DNA of 64,000 bases, taken from assembly GCF_003444775.1 (NCBI RefSeq), contig NZ_CP021082.1:186001-250000 (forward strand), given 5' to 3'. This document shows positions 31,668 to 41,043 of the stretch, in pieces (the stretch's first letter is position 1; every line of letters begins with the position of its first letter). The DNA is from Deinococcus ficus. GTDB taxonomy: Bacteria > Deinococcota > Deinococci > Deinococcales > Deinococcaceae. Position numbers and translations under genes: made by a program. The notes below the pieces were generated by a model. It ran no database searches. It saw only the letters and a program-made list of their open reading frames with translations, and was not told where the DNA came from.

Positions 31668-34600
31668 ATGCAGCTGTGCCTGACCCGCGCGCCCCGCCCG
31701 GGGGAGCCGACCGCTCCCCTGCTGCTGGGGGTCATCGCCCTGCAGGGCCCGGTCGCCCGGGCGGCCCTGGCGGACCTGCTGTGGCCGGACTCGCCGCACG
31801 CCCGGTCGAACCTGCGGGTGGAACTGCACCGCCTCAAGCGCGGGCCGTTCGCGGGGTTCGTGGACGCGGACGCGGAGCGCCTGGCGCTGGGGAGTGCCGT
31901 ACAGGTGGACGTGCAGGAGGCCCGGGAGCGGGCGCTCGCGGGGGCGTTCGCGGCCGCGGTGGACCTGGTGGGGCCGCTGCTGCTGCCGTGGGTGACGGCG
32001 AGTGCGCCTTCCGAGGAGTGGCTGGGGCGGGAGCGGGCCCGCTGGGAGGCGGAGTACCTGCGCTGGCTGGACGCGGCGCTCCGGGACGCGGAGCGGCAGG
32101 GGGAGCACGCTCAGGTGCGGGCGCTCGCGGAGGCCTGGTTGGGCGTCGATCCCCTGTCGGAGACGGCGTACGCCCGGGCGCTGCGGGCGTGCGTCCTGCA
32201 GGGGGACGCCGGCGCGGCGCGGCGCGTGTACGGCGAGTGTGAGCGCATGACGCGCGCGGAGTTCGGGCGGGAGCCGTTGCCGGCCACCCGCGCGTGGCTG
32301 TCGCAACTGGCGGAGGGCAGCAGCCTGCCGGCCGCGGCGTCCCTGCCGCGCCTGCCGCTGGTCGGGCGGGAGAAGCTTTTCCGTGACGTCCTGCAGCCGG
32401 GCGCGTGGCTGCTGCTGGGGGAACCGGGGGTGGGCAAGACGCGCCTGGCGGTGGAGGTCGCCCGGCAGCTGGGGCCTTCGCTGATGCTGTCCGGCGCGGT
32501 GGCGGGCGCGCCGCTCTCGGCGCTGCTGTTCACGCTGGAGGAGGTGGGCGAGGTGCCATACGGCGCGGCGGCCCGGCGCGCGCTGGCGCAGGTGCGCCGG
32601 GAGTGGGAGGCGCCGGAGTTCACGCCGTCCCGCCAGGAGGCGCTGCACGCCGGGCTCGCGCAGGCGTTGATGGAGGCCCTCGCGGAGCGGCGCGTCCTGA
32701 TCGTGGATGACCTGCACGACCTGGACGCCGCGACCCTGGAGGTGCTGGGCCGGGTCTTGCATCTCAACGCGCAGCGCTCGCCGGCGCAGCAGGTCAAGGT
32801 GGTCGCCACGGCCCGCGCGCTGGAACTGCAGCGCGGCCGTCCCGGGGCGTGGGTGGCGGAGCAGGAGGCGCGCGGGGCGCTGCGCCGGGCGGAGGTGCCG
32901 CCCCTGGGGGAGATTGACATGCTCAGCCTGGTGCACTTCCTGAGCCGACAGGCGCAGGGGGGCGCGCAGTTCGCCGCGCGGCTGCACGAGTGCTCGGGCG
33001 GGAACCCGCTGTTCTTTCAGGAGATCCTGCGGGCTCTGCTCGCGAGCGGGGAGGTGTACCCCACGGACGGGCAGACGTGGCTGGCGCGGCTCGACGAGGA
33101 CGGCGGGTACCGGCACCTCGCGATTCCCCGCAGCGTGTCCGAGGCGGTGCTGGCCCGCGCGGCCCTGCTGCCGGGCCCGGCGCGGCTGTGTCTGAACGTC
33201 CTGTGCCTGCAGACCCGGCCCCTCGGCGCGGCCGCGCTGGCCGGCGCGAGTCACCTCAGCGAGTGGGAGGTGCTGCAGCAGGCGGCACTCCTGAAAACCA
33301 GCGGGTTCGCGCACGAGGTCGCCGGGGGGTTCGTGCTGCGCCACGACCTGCAGCGTCAGGCGCTGCGCGGCGCGCTGTCCGGGCAGGAAGCGCAGGTGCT
33401 GCACGCCGAACTTGCCGGGGCCTTGCACGCGACCGGCGCGCCGCTGCAGGACGTCGCCCTGTGTTACGAGGCCGGCGGGTGCGCGCGGCAGGCCGCGCTG
33501 GCGTGGGTGAAGGTCGGGGAGGCGGCCCGCAGCGCCCTGGCGCCGGCCGAGGCGAGGAGCGCCTTCGAGCGCGCCCTGAACCTCGGCCTGGATGACGCGC
33601 AGGCCTGGACGGTGCTGACGGCGCTGTTCGACCTGCAGATGCTGAGCGGCGCGGCCGAGGAGGCCCGCGCGGTCCTGCCTCGCCTGCGCGCCCGGGTGGG
33701 CGCCGACCGGCAGCGGCAGGCGGAACTGAACCTGCGTGAAGCGCAGCTGCACCTGATGGACGCCGCGTACGCGGACACCCTCGCCCTGACCGAAGGCGTG
33801 CTGGCCGTGGAGGACCTCCTGCCGGCGGTGCGGGCCCGGGCGCTGCACCTGCGCGGCATGGCGCGCGTGAAGGTTGGGCAGTTTGACGCGGCGCGCGCCG
33901 ACCTGCTCGCCGCCCGGGACGTGGATCCCTTCGATCACACCCGCCGGGCGTTCGAGGCGTCCCTGACGCTGGTGAGTCTCGCCATCGCCCGCGGCGCGCA
34001 CGCTGAGGGCCTGGAGGAAACGTCGTACCTGCGCCGCGTGGCGACCGTGCTCGGCGACCCGGAGCGGCTGCTGCAGACCGAGCACGCCTGCGGCACGCTG
34101 GCGGCGGTGATGGGGGACGAGACCCGCGCGCGCACGCACCTGGAGGCGGCCGCGCAGCTCGCCGAGCAGCACGGCCTGGACGCGCTGGGCGCCCCGGCCC
34201 GCGCGAACCTGGCGGGCCTGATGCTCGCCGCGAGCGGGTACACCCGCGCGCTCGCGCTGTACGGGGCGGCCCTGCCACACCTGCCGCCGCAGGCGCAGCC
34301 GGCCGCGCAGGCGAACATCGGCACGGCCCTGATCCTCGCCGGCGACCTGGGGGGCGGCCTGCAGCGCCTGGCGGAGGCCGCCGCGACAGCCCGGGACCGG
34401 GGCGAGGTGGCCGTCGCCGCCCGGCGGCAGCTGCGCCTCACCGAGGCCCGCCTGCGCTGCGGGGCTGTGCCCACCACGGAGGAACTCGGGCAGCTGCGGG
34501 AGGAGATCACCGCGCTCGGCCTGGACGATCTGCGTCACCAGCTCGCCTGCGTGCAGGTGGAGGCCGGGCTGCTGCGCTGCGGTGCACCGCCGGAGCCGCT

Positions 34601-34967
34601 GCTGGACGCGCTCACGCCCAACGAGGACGAACGCGAGCGGCACGCCTGGGTGGTGGGCCTGGGCCGGCTGCTCGCCGGGGATCACGCCGGCGTGCGGGCG
34701 CTGCTGTGCGAACCCCTGCCGAGCACGCGCCTGGCCGCGCTGCTCACGGCTGCCACGCCCGGGATCACGCCGGGACCGCGCGTGACCGGTGAACAGGAGG
34801 TCCCGGCCCTCGACGCCCTGCTGCTCGCCCACGTCCGCGCCGCTCAGGGTGACGAGGCCGCGGCTCGGGACCGGGACGCGCGGCTCGCCCGTCTCACCGC
34901 GTCCTGGCCGGCGCACGGCGGCGCCCTCGAGCGGCTCCTGGGCCGGATCACCCCGGCCCTGGCCTGA
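31668..34967 (+). CDS. BTAD-AAA-TPR signal-transduction ATPase/regulator
   Basis: 1099-residue multidomain regulator. The N-terminus has 'LLLGVIALQGPVARAALADLLWPDSPHARSNLRVELHRLKR', the DNA-binding/BTAD-type opening, and helical repeats to ~210 ('AEAWLGVDPLSETAYARALRACV'). A STAND-like ATPase follows with Walker A GEPGVGKT (~250) and Walker B VLIVDDLHDLD (~345). The C-terminal ~600 residues are TPR-like helical repeats. Such proteins sense a ligand through the repeats and switch transcription through the N-terminus. The ATG follows TAAAGT by 5 nt. It is divergent from the cytolysin-like gene, so control of that gene is a fair inference. Confidence 0.88.
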   Translation: MQLCLTRAPRPGEPTAPLLLGVIALQGPVARAALADLLWPDSPHARSNLRVELHRLKRGPFAGFVDADAERLALGSAVQVDVQEARERALAGAFAAAVDLVGPLLLPWVTASAPSEEWLGRERARWEAEYLRWLDAALRDAERQGEHAQVRALAEAWLGVDPLSETAYARALRACVLQGDAGAARRVYGECERMTRAEFGREPLPATRAWLSQLAEGSSLPAAASLPRLPLVGREKLFRDVLQPGAWLLLGEPGVGKTRLAVEVARQLGPSLMLSGAVAGAPLSALLFTLEEVGEVPYGAAARRALAQVRREWEAPEFTPSRQEALHAGLAQALMEALAERRVLIVDDLHDLDAATLEVLGRVLHLNAQRSPAQQVKVVATARALELQRGRPGAWVAEQEARGALRRAEVPPLGEIDMLSLVHFLSRQAQGGAQFAARLHECSGGNPLFFQEILRALLASGEVYPTDGQTWLARLDEDGGYRHLAIPRSVSEAVLARAALLPGPARLCLNVLCLQTRPLGAAALAGASHLSEWEVLQQAALLKTSGFAHEVAGGFVLRHDLQRQALRGALSGQEAQVLHAELAGALHATGAPLQDVALCYEAGGCARQAALAWVKVGEAARSALAPAEARSAFERALNLGLDDAQAWTVLTALFDLQMLSGAAEEARAVLPRLRARVGADRQRQAELNLREAQLHLMDAAYADTLALTEGVLAVEDLLPAVRARALHLRGMARVKVGQFDAARADLLAARDVDPFDHTRRAFEASLTLVSLAIARGAHAEGLEETSYLRRVATVLGDPERLLQTEHACGTLAAVMGDETRARTHLEAAAQLAEQHGLDALGAPARANLAGLMLAASGYTRALALYGAALPHLPPQAQPAAQANIGTALILAGDLGGGLQRLAEAAATARDRGEVAVAARRQLRLTEARLRCGAVPTTEELGQLREEITALGLDDLRHQLACVQVEAGLLRCGAPPEPLLDALTPNEDERERHAWVVGLGRLLAGDHAGVRALLCEPLPSTRLAALLTAATPGITPGPRVTGEQEVPALDALLLAHVRAAQGDEAAARDRDARLARLTASWPAHGGALERLLGRITPALA

Positions 34968-34998
34968 GACTGCAACGCCCCCGCAACGCCGGGCGGCC

Positions 34999-35053
34999 TA
35001 CCCTCCAGGGGTCCCTGAGCGGCGCGCTCCGCGCCGCCCCCCGGAGGTCACCT
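34999..35053 (+). promoter_or_regulatory. -10 box, leader hairpin and ribosome-binding site
   Basis: TACCCT at 34999-35004, then a perfect 8 bp hairpin GCGGCGCG-CTC-CGCGCCGC (35019-35037), then GGAGGT 5 nt before the ATG at 35054. The hairpin sits in what would be a short leader and may stabilise the transcript. Confidence 0.5.
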
Positions 35054-35692
35054 ATGAAACGGACGACGGCGCTTCTCACGGCCCTGACGCTCGGCCAGGC
35101 CCTGGCCGCTCAGGTCACCCTGACCCTCAACGGTCAGCCGGCCACCCTCACCACCACCGTCATCGGCGGGAAGACCTACGTGCTGCTCGACGACCTCAAA
35201 CGCGCCCTGACCGGCGCGGGCGGCGCGAACCAGAAGGCCAGCGTCGAAGGCTGCGTCAACGAGTGGCTGTTCAACGGCATCGTGCGCATGCGCGTGACCA
35301 AGGTGGAACTCACGTACCAGGACAAGGGCAGCGCCTACCCCGGGTACGCGGTCACGGCCGAATTCAAGAACGGCATCAACCAGACCATCCAGCTCAACCA
35401 GGCCGGGTTGTCGTACGACAATGCCGCCGCGGTGAGCTTCGCGAGCGGTGACAGCTGGAGTGACGGGCGCGGCGGCGGCTGGCAGGACAAGACCATGGCC
35501 AAAATTCAGCAGGGCGGCGGGACGGTGTACACCTTCCGCCTGTACTCCGAACAGCAGGTGCCCAGCGGCCAGCCGCTGCCGGCCCCGGTGAAGTTCCTGC
35601 TGGAAGTCAAACCCGAGGTCAGCCCCGCCCTGAAGACGCGCTTCAGCGTGCCGGACCCCAGCTTCCGCGTGAACCTGACCTGCCGGAAGTGA
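35054..35692 (+). CDS. Secreted protein with amine-oxidase-N-like stalk motif
   Basis: 212 residues. Signal peptide MKRTTALLTALTLGQALA, then 'QVTLTLNGQPATLTTTVIGGKTYVLLDDLKRAL', which resembles the small beta 'copper amine oxidase N-terminal' module found on many exported proteins. The rest ('RMRVTKVELTYQDKGSAYPGY', 'KFLLEVKPEVSPALKTRFSV') is beta-rich with two Cys (in 'VEGCVNEW' and near the C-terminus) that could form a disulfide. Function unknown, probably envelope-located. Confidence 0.75.
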   Translation: MKRTTALLTALTLGQALAAQVTLTLNGQPATLTTTVIGGKTYVLLDDLKRALTGAGGANQKASVEGCVNEWLFNGIVRMRVTKVELTYQDKGSAYPGYAVTAEFKNGINQTIQLNQAGLSYDNAAAVSFASGDSWSDGRGGGWQDKTMAKIQQGGGTVYTFRLYSEQQVPSGQPLPAPVKFLLEVKPEVSPALKTRFSVPDPSFRVNLTCRK

Positions 35693-35716
35693 CCCTGGCC
35701 CGCGTGGGGTGGGCTC

Positions 35717-37357
35717 TCAGGCGGAACTGGTCTGCACGCCGGCGCGGCCGCTGCGTTTCACGCGGTACATGGCCTCGTCGGCGCGGCGCTGCAGGACCGC
35801 GAGTTCCGTCCCGTCCTGAGGGGACACGGCGACGCCCACGGACGCGCTGATGGTCACGGTGTTCCCAGACACCACGAAGGGCTCCGTCAGGACGCCCAGC
35901 AGCTTCTGGGCAACCTGACGCGCGTCGCCCGGCGTGCGCAGGTGCGGAAGCAGAACCGTGAACTCGTCTCCGCCGGGGCGGGCGACGAGGTCCCCCCGCC
36001 TCACCTGGGACCGCAGCCGCCCGGCGACCTGCCGCAGCAGGTCGTCGCCGGCGTCGTGACCCAGGGTGTCGTTCACCGCCTTGAAGCCGTCCAGATCCAG
36101 GAACAGCAGGCCCACGCCCGCCTCTCCGGCGCGGGCCAGGGTCTGCTCGGCCACGGCCTGGAAATGCGCGCGGTTGGCCAGTCCGGTCAGGGCGTCGTGC
36201 GCGGCGACGTGCGCGAGCAGGGCGTGGTCCTCCTGCAGGGCCGAGTGGTCCTCCTCGAGCTGCCGGGCCCGCTGGCGCTCGAGTTCCGCCTCGCGTTTCA
36301 GCGAGTCGAGCTGGAACTGCGCGGTGAGAAAGCGCGTCTTGCGGTCCACGTCCTCCGCGTGAATCTGCCGTTCCAGGGCGTGATGCGCCCGCAGGTCCCG
36401 CAGGGCGCCCTGGAAGTCCCCGAGCGCTTCGCGCACCTCGCTGAGCCGGCCCAGCAGGTCGCGTTCCTGACCGGCCAGGCGGTGCTCGCCGGCCAGCGCC
36501 AGGGCGCGTTCGAGCACCGGCAGCGCCACCGCCGGCTGGCCCTGATGCTGGTGCGTCATCGCCAGGGTGCCCAGCAGGAAGCAGGTGTGCGCCTGCTCCC
36601 CGATCGCCTCGGCGAGCGGCAGGGCAGCCAGGATGACCTGCTGCGCGTCCTGCGCGCGGCCCAGCCGCAGGAGGCTGTCGGCCCGGTACGCCTGCGCGAC
36701 CACCAGGTGCTGGCGCAGGCCCGCCGCCTCCAGGGCCGGGACCAGGGTCTCGGCGAGGTCCAGCGCCCGGCCGTACTCCCCGAGGGCGTGATGGTCGACC
36801 ATCACGTTCACGCGCGCGCTGCTCACCAGGGAGGCGTCCCCGACCCGGCCGGCCACCGTGACGACCTCCTGGTGGTGCTGCAGGGCGCTGCCGTGCTCCC
36901 CGAGCTCCGACCAGACGGCCGCGATGTTGTTCAGCACCCGCACCCGGCCGAGTTCGTCCCCGGCGTCGAGCGCCACGCGGGAACTGGCCATGAAGTGCTC
37001 GAGCGCCCCGGCGTAGTCACCCTGGTAGCTGACGACGTTCCCGAGGCCGTTAAGCGCCCGCGCTTCCAGCACCCGGTCGTGATGGGCGCGGGCAGTGCCG
37101 AGCGCCTGCCCGAACGCGTCCCGGGCCTCGTCGTAGCGGGCCTGGAAGAACAGCGCCCCGCCCAGCAGCACGGCCGCCCGCCCAGCCTGAACGCCCTCCT
37201 CCTGCGTCTCGGCGAGCGCGATGGCGCTGCGGGCCACCTGCTCGGCGCGGGTGGGGTGCATCACCAGCAGATCGTCCGCCAGCGCGATCTGCGCGGCGAG
37301 GTCGGCCGGGAGCGGTTCGGCAGCCGGCGTCTCCAGGCTGTCCACGAGGCAGGTCAT
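35717..37357 (-). CDS. TPR-GGDEF diguanylate cyclase
   Basis: Makes cyclic di-GMP. 546 residues: about ten TPR-like repeats (residues ~20-330, e.g. 'ALNGLGNVVSYQGDYAGALEHF'), a coiled-coil linker ('AELERQRARQLEEDHSAL'), then a complete GGDEF domain with 'HDALTGLANRAHF', the metal-binding 'LLFLDLDGFKAVND', and the signature GGDEF in 'ARPGGDEFTVLL'. No transmembrane segment, so it is a cytoplasmic sensor. The ATG at 37357 is preferred over the ATG at 37369 because TATGCT ends 7 nt before it. Confidence 0.93.
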   Translation of the reverse strand: MTCLVDSLETPAAEPLPADLAAQIALADDLLVMHPTRAEQVARSAIALAETQEEGVQAGRAAVLLGGALFFQARYDEARDAFGQALGTARAHHDRVLEARALNGLGNVVSYQGDYAGALEHFMASSRVALDAGDELGRVRVLNNIAAVWSELGEHGSALQHHQEVVTVAGRVGDASLVSSARVNVMVDHHALGEYGRALDLAETLVPALEAAGLRQHLVVAQAYRADSLLRLGRAQDAQQVILAALPLAEAIGEQAHTCFLLGTLAMTHQHQGQPAVALPVLERALALAGEHRLAGQERDLLGRLSEVREALGDFQGALRDLRAHHALERQIHAEDVDRKTRFLTAQFQLDSLKREAELERQRARQLEEDHSALQEDHALLAHVAAHDALTGLANRAHFQAVAEQTLARAGEAGVGLLFLDLDGFKAVNDTLGHDAGDDLLRQVAGRLRSQVRRGDLVARPGGDEFTVLLPHLRTPGDARQVAQKLLGVLTEPFVVSGNTVTISASVGVAVSPQDGTELAVLQRRADEAMYRVKRSGRAGVQTSSA

Positions 37358-37453
37358 GCTGACGAGCATAGGGGCCCGGGCTCGCACAAACCTCACCGCA
37401 GGCCCGCATTAACTCACGGTTCAGCCGGAGCGCGGGAGAACGCCGTTACCCGG

Positions 37454-38920
37454 TCACCGGATCACCTGGTCGAACAGCGCCCCGCTGGCCCCATTCAGGC
37501 CGATCAACTCCACCGGCGTGCCCTGTGCGCGGTACCGGCGCAGCACCTGGTCGAGGGCCGTCACGGCGCTGCTGTCCCAGAAGTGCGCGCCGTGCACGTC
37601 GATCACCACGCGGGTGGGTGGGGGCGTGAAGTCGAAGCGGTGCAGGACATCGTGCGTGCTGACGAAAAACAGTTGGCCGGTCACGCGGCAGGTGCGCGTG
37701 ACGTCCGGGGCGTCCACGGCGGTGACGCCGGAGAGCTGCGAGACCTTGCGTGCGAAGAACAGCGCCGAGAGGACCACGCCGGTCAGCACGCCCTTGGACA
37801 GGTCGTGTGTCAGGACCGTGGCCGCCACCGTGGCGACCATGACGACGCTCTCCCCTCTCGGGTGGGTGGCCATGGCGCGCAGGCTCTTCCAGTCGAAGGT
37901 GCTGAGGCTGACCATGATCATCACCGCGACGAGCGCCGCCATGGGAATCTGCACCAGCAGGTCCTGCAGCACCAGGATCAGCAGCAGCACCGCCCCGGCC
38001 ACGAAGGTGGACAGCCGACCCCGTCCCCCGCCGGTGACGTTGATCATGCTCTGCCCGATCATGGCGCACCCGGCCATGCCGCCGAACAGCCCGGTCACGA
38101 TGTTGGCGATCCCCTGCCCGCGGGATTCGGCGTTCTTGTCGCTGGTCGTGTCGGTCTTCTCGTCGATCAGCTGCGCGGTGAGCAGGCTTTCGAGCAGACC
38201 CACCAGGGTGAGCGTGAGGGCCACGGGGAAGACGATGTCCAGCGTCTCGAGGGTCAGGGGCACGGCCGGCAGGTGGAAGGGCGGCAGGGCCGTCGGGAGC
38301 ACCCCCATGTCCCCCACTGTCCGCACGTCCACGCCGGTGAGGATGGACACGGCGCTCAGGACCAGGATCGCGACCAGGGCGCTCGGCACAGCCCTGGTGA
38401 CCCTGGGCAGCAGGTAGATGATCGCGAGGCCCGCGGCGACCATGGCGTACGTCGGCCAGCCGGCCCCGACGACCTGCGGGAGCTGCGCCAGGAAGATCAC
38501 GATGGCCAGGGCGTTCACGAAGCCCGTCATCACCGGCCGCGGCACGAACTTCAGGTACCGGGCGAGTTTCGCCCAGCCGAAGAACACCTGCAGCACGCCG
38601 GTCAGCACGGTCGCGGCGAACAGGTACTCCAGGCCGTGGTCTTCCACGAGTCCGGTCATCAGGAGCGCCATCGCGCCGGTGGCGGCGCTGATCATGGCGG
38701 GCCGGCCTCCCACGAACGCGATCACCATCGCGATGATGAAGCTCGCGTACAGGCCCACCTGTGGGGGGACGCCCGCGATGATCGAAAAGGCGATGGCCTC
38801 GGGGATCAGGGCCAGGGCGACGAGCACGCCGGACAGCAGGTCCGCGCGCGGACTGCGCACCCACTCGTTCAGGTAGGCGCTCACGCCGGAAGGGCGGGCG
38901 GGGACGGATCTTGGGGTCAT
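37454..38920 (-). CDS. SulP-family anion transporter with STAS domain
   Basis: 488 residues, a sulfate/bicarbonate-type permease. It has 10-12 membrane segments, '[33 protein letters not shown]' (the SulP signature region) and '[34 protein letters not shown]', the second conserved block. The C-terminal STAS domain includes '[28 protein letters not shown]'. The start at 38920 has GAGGTG upstream. The substrate is not certain: SulP members carry sulfate, bicarbonate or dicarboxylates. Confidence 0.92.
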   Translation of the reverse strand: MTPRSVPARPSGVSAYLNEWVRSPRADLLSGVLVALALIPEAIAFSIIAGVPPQVGLYASFIIAMVIAFVGGRPAMISAATGAMALLMTGLVEDHGLEYLFAATVLTGVLQVFFGWAKLARYLKFVPRPVMTGFVNALAIVIFLAQLPQVVGAGWPTYAMVAAGLAIIYLLPRVTRAVPSALVAILVLSAVSILTGVDVRTVGDMGVLPTALPPFHLPAVPLTLETLDIVFPVALTLTLVGLLESLLTAQLIDEKTDTTSDKNAESRGQGIANIVTGLFGGMAGCAMIGQSMINVTGGGRGRLSTFVAGAVLLLILVLQDLLVQIPMAALVAVMIMVSLSTFDWKSLRAMATHPRGESVVMVATVAATVLTHDLSKGVLTGVVLSALFFARKVSQLSGVTAVDAPDVTRTCRVTGQLFFVSTHDVLHRFDFTPPPTRVVIDVHGAHFWDSSAVTALDQVLRRYRAQGTPVELIGLNGASGALFDQVIR

Positions 38921-39213
38921 GCACACCTCGGAGGTGCCGTGATGAACTCCGCCTGGCGGGCGCGCAGGTGGGCGGGCCATCCGCGGTCGTCCCGTGAGGG
39001 ACGTGCGGCCCGGTGGAGTTATCGTCAGGGGATCACTCGGCTGACCTTGGTCAGGGGACCCGCGCCTGCGGCCCGGGCAGTATGTCAGACCCGGCCGGGC
39101 GTGACAATCACGCGCGCCACCGGTCAGGCGCGGCGAACGCCCGGACCGTGAGGCGGGAAAACGTTGTCTGGATCGCGGGCCGGCGCGGGTGCGGCTGGCT
39201 TACACTGGGCAGC

Positions 39214-39639
39214 ATGCCGCACCGCCTGAACATCATGGTCATCGACGACAACGTCGCGGACCTCGAACTTGCCCGCGAAGCCTGCGCGGAACACCCCGAG
39301 TGGGTGAATCAGGTGGTCACCATGACCAGCGGCCGGGAAGCCATCGAGCACCTGCAGCAGAAGGAAAAACCGGTGCCGGACGTGGTGGTCACCGACCTGA
39401 ACATGCCCGGCATGACCGGCCTGGACGTGATCCGCATCATGAAGGCCGACCCGCGCCTGCAGATGATTCCGGTGGTGGTCCTGAGCACCTCCACCCGCCC
39501 GGAGGACATCCGGGACGCGTACGAACTGCACGCCAGCTCCTACATGGTCAAGGCGCCGGATTTCCCCGGGTTCCTGTCGCAGATCGAGTCGTTCCTGGGC
39601 TTCTGGAAGGGCGCCAAGGTCGGCCACCGGCCGCGCTGA
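39214..39639 (+). CDS. Single-domain response regulator (CheY/Rcp1-like)
   Basis: 141-residue receiver only. The acidic pair is in 'MVIDDNVAD', the phospho-acceptor Asp in 'VVVTDLNMPGMTGLDV', Thr/Ser in 'VVLSTSTRPEDI' and Lys in 'SYMVKAPDF'. This layout, with a longer alpha4 region, is typical of Rcp1-type regulators that pair with phytochrome or hybrid kinases, but no kinase gene adjoins it. TACACT (39201-39206) ends 7 nt before the ATG, a leaderless start. Confidence 0.93.
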   Translation: MPHRLNIMVIDDNVADLELAREACAEHPEWVNQVVTMTSGREAIEHLQQKEKPVPDVVVTDLNMPGMTGLDVIRIMKADPRLQMIPVVVLSTSTRPEDIRDAYELHASSYMVKAPDFPGFLSQIESFLGFWKGAKVGHRPR

Positions 39640-39645
39640 TACCTC

Positions 39646-40881
39646 TCAGAAGGCCCACTGCCCGTCCCGCAGCAGCGGTTCACGCGACCCGTCCACGCGC
39701 AGCCCGTCGACGGTCACGTCTGCGCTGCCCACCATGAAATCCACGTGGGTGAGGCTGTCGTTGCCGCCCCGCGCGGCGACCTCGTCCCCGGTCAGCTGGT
39801 CCCCACCCGCGAAGTTTTCCTGGAAGGCGTACCCGAACGCCAGGTGGCAGGCGACGTTCTCGTCGTACAGGCTGTCCAGGAACAGCGTGCCGGTCTCCGC
39901 GACAGGCGACGCGCCCGGCACCAGGGCCACCTCACCCAGGAAGCGTGCCCCCTCGTCGGTGTCCAGGGCGCGGCGCAGCACCTCCTCACCGCGGTCGGCC
40001 CGGGCGTGCACGATGCGGCCCGCCTCGAGGCGCATCTCAATGCCCTCGACGAGGGTGCCGGACAGGCTCAGGGGCTTGGTGGCGCGCACGGTGCCGGTCA
40101 CCCGCGTCCGGTGCGGGGCGGTGAAGATCTCCTCGGTGGGCATGTTGGCCGCGAACGGCACGCCCGCGGGGGTGGGCGAGGCGCCCCCCACCCAGACGTG
40201 CCCGTCGGCCAGGCCCACCTCAAGGTCCGTGCCCGGGCCCCGCAGGTGCACGGCGCGGTACTGCCGGGCCGTCAGGAGGGCCGCGCGCGCCTCCAGGGCC
40301 GCGAGGTGATCGCGCCACGCCTGCACGGGGTCCGGCAGGTCCACCCGGTTGGCGTGAAACACGGCGTCCCAGAGCCGGGACACCGCCTGCGCAGCGGGCA
40401 GGTCCGGGTAGACCCGCGCCGCCCAGGCGGGCGCAGGCGCCGCGGCGCGGCACCACGGGAAGGCGTTGCGGCGCATCAGGTCCGCGAAGCCCTGGAGGCT
40501 CCGCTGCCGGCCCCGGCGCTCCCGGTCGACCAGGTCGGGGGCCAGCCCGGCGAGCAGGGCTGGGTCCTCGGACGTGACGTGCAGGAACGCGTCCCCCCGT
40601 TCGGCGGTGTCCTGCCACAGTTGCGCGCGCCAGCCGGGAAAGTCGGCGAGCGTGTCCGGTGCGGCGTGCAGCAGGCGCAGCCGGGTGCTTTCCGCGTCGT
40701 TCCAGATCACGTTCACCAGCGGCGCTCCTGCCAGGTAGGCGTGCCTGACGACCTGCCGGGCGAGCGGGGCGGCGTCGAGGTCCGCGCTGAGCAGGAGCCG
40801 CTGCCCGGGCTGCAGGTTGACGCCCACACGGACCAGCAGTTCGGCATAGCGCTCCAGTCGCCGTTCAAAAGGTGCGGTCAT
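39646..40881 (-). CDS. Aminopeptidase, M29 family (second copy)
   Basis: 411 residues, full family length. 'FAANMPTEEIFTAPHRTRVTGTVRATKPLSLSG' holds the metal-site Glu residues, then 'FLGEVALVPG', 'TLFLDSLYDENVACHLAFGYAF' and 'LTHVDFMVGSADVTVDG', all M29 hallmarks including His-x-Asp. It releases N-terminal amino acids in the cytoplasm. The start was taken at the ATG at 40881, 8 nt after a TATGCT box. It differs clearly from the operon copy at 8866-9957, so the two are not a recent duplication. Confidence 0.93.
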   Translation of the reverse strand: MTAPFERRLERYAELLVRVGVNLQPGQRLLLSADLDAAPLARQVVRHAYLAGAPLVNVIWNDAESTRLRLLHAAPDTLADFPGWRAQLWQDTAERGDAFLHVTSEDPALLAGLAPDLVDRERRGRQRSLQGFADLMRRNAFPWCRAAAPAPAWAARVYPDLPAAQAVSRLWDAVFHANRVDLPDPVQAWRDHLAALEARAALLTARQYRAVHLRGPGTDLEVGLADGHVWVGGASPTPAGVPFAANMPTEEIFTAPHRTRVTGTVRATKPLSLSGTLVEGIEMRLEAGRIVHARADRGEEVLRRALDTDEGARFLGEVALVPGASPVAETGTLFLDSLYDENVACHLAFGYAFQENFAGGDQLTGDEVAARGGNDSLTHVDFMVGSADVTVDGLRVDGSREPLLRDGQWAF

Positions 40882-41043
40882 GGGAGCGCAGCATAGGCGA
40901 CCCGTCACTGCCTGGGGATGGGCGCTCTTGCCTACCGCAGCGCCAGCACGCCCGGGCCTGCTGGCGGAAAGGAGGTGCCCGCTTCAGAACACGTCCCTGG
41001 GGTGCTGCGGAACTGGGGACTCTGTCCCGCTCGCAGGAGTGTT

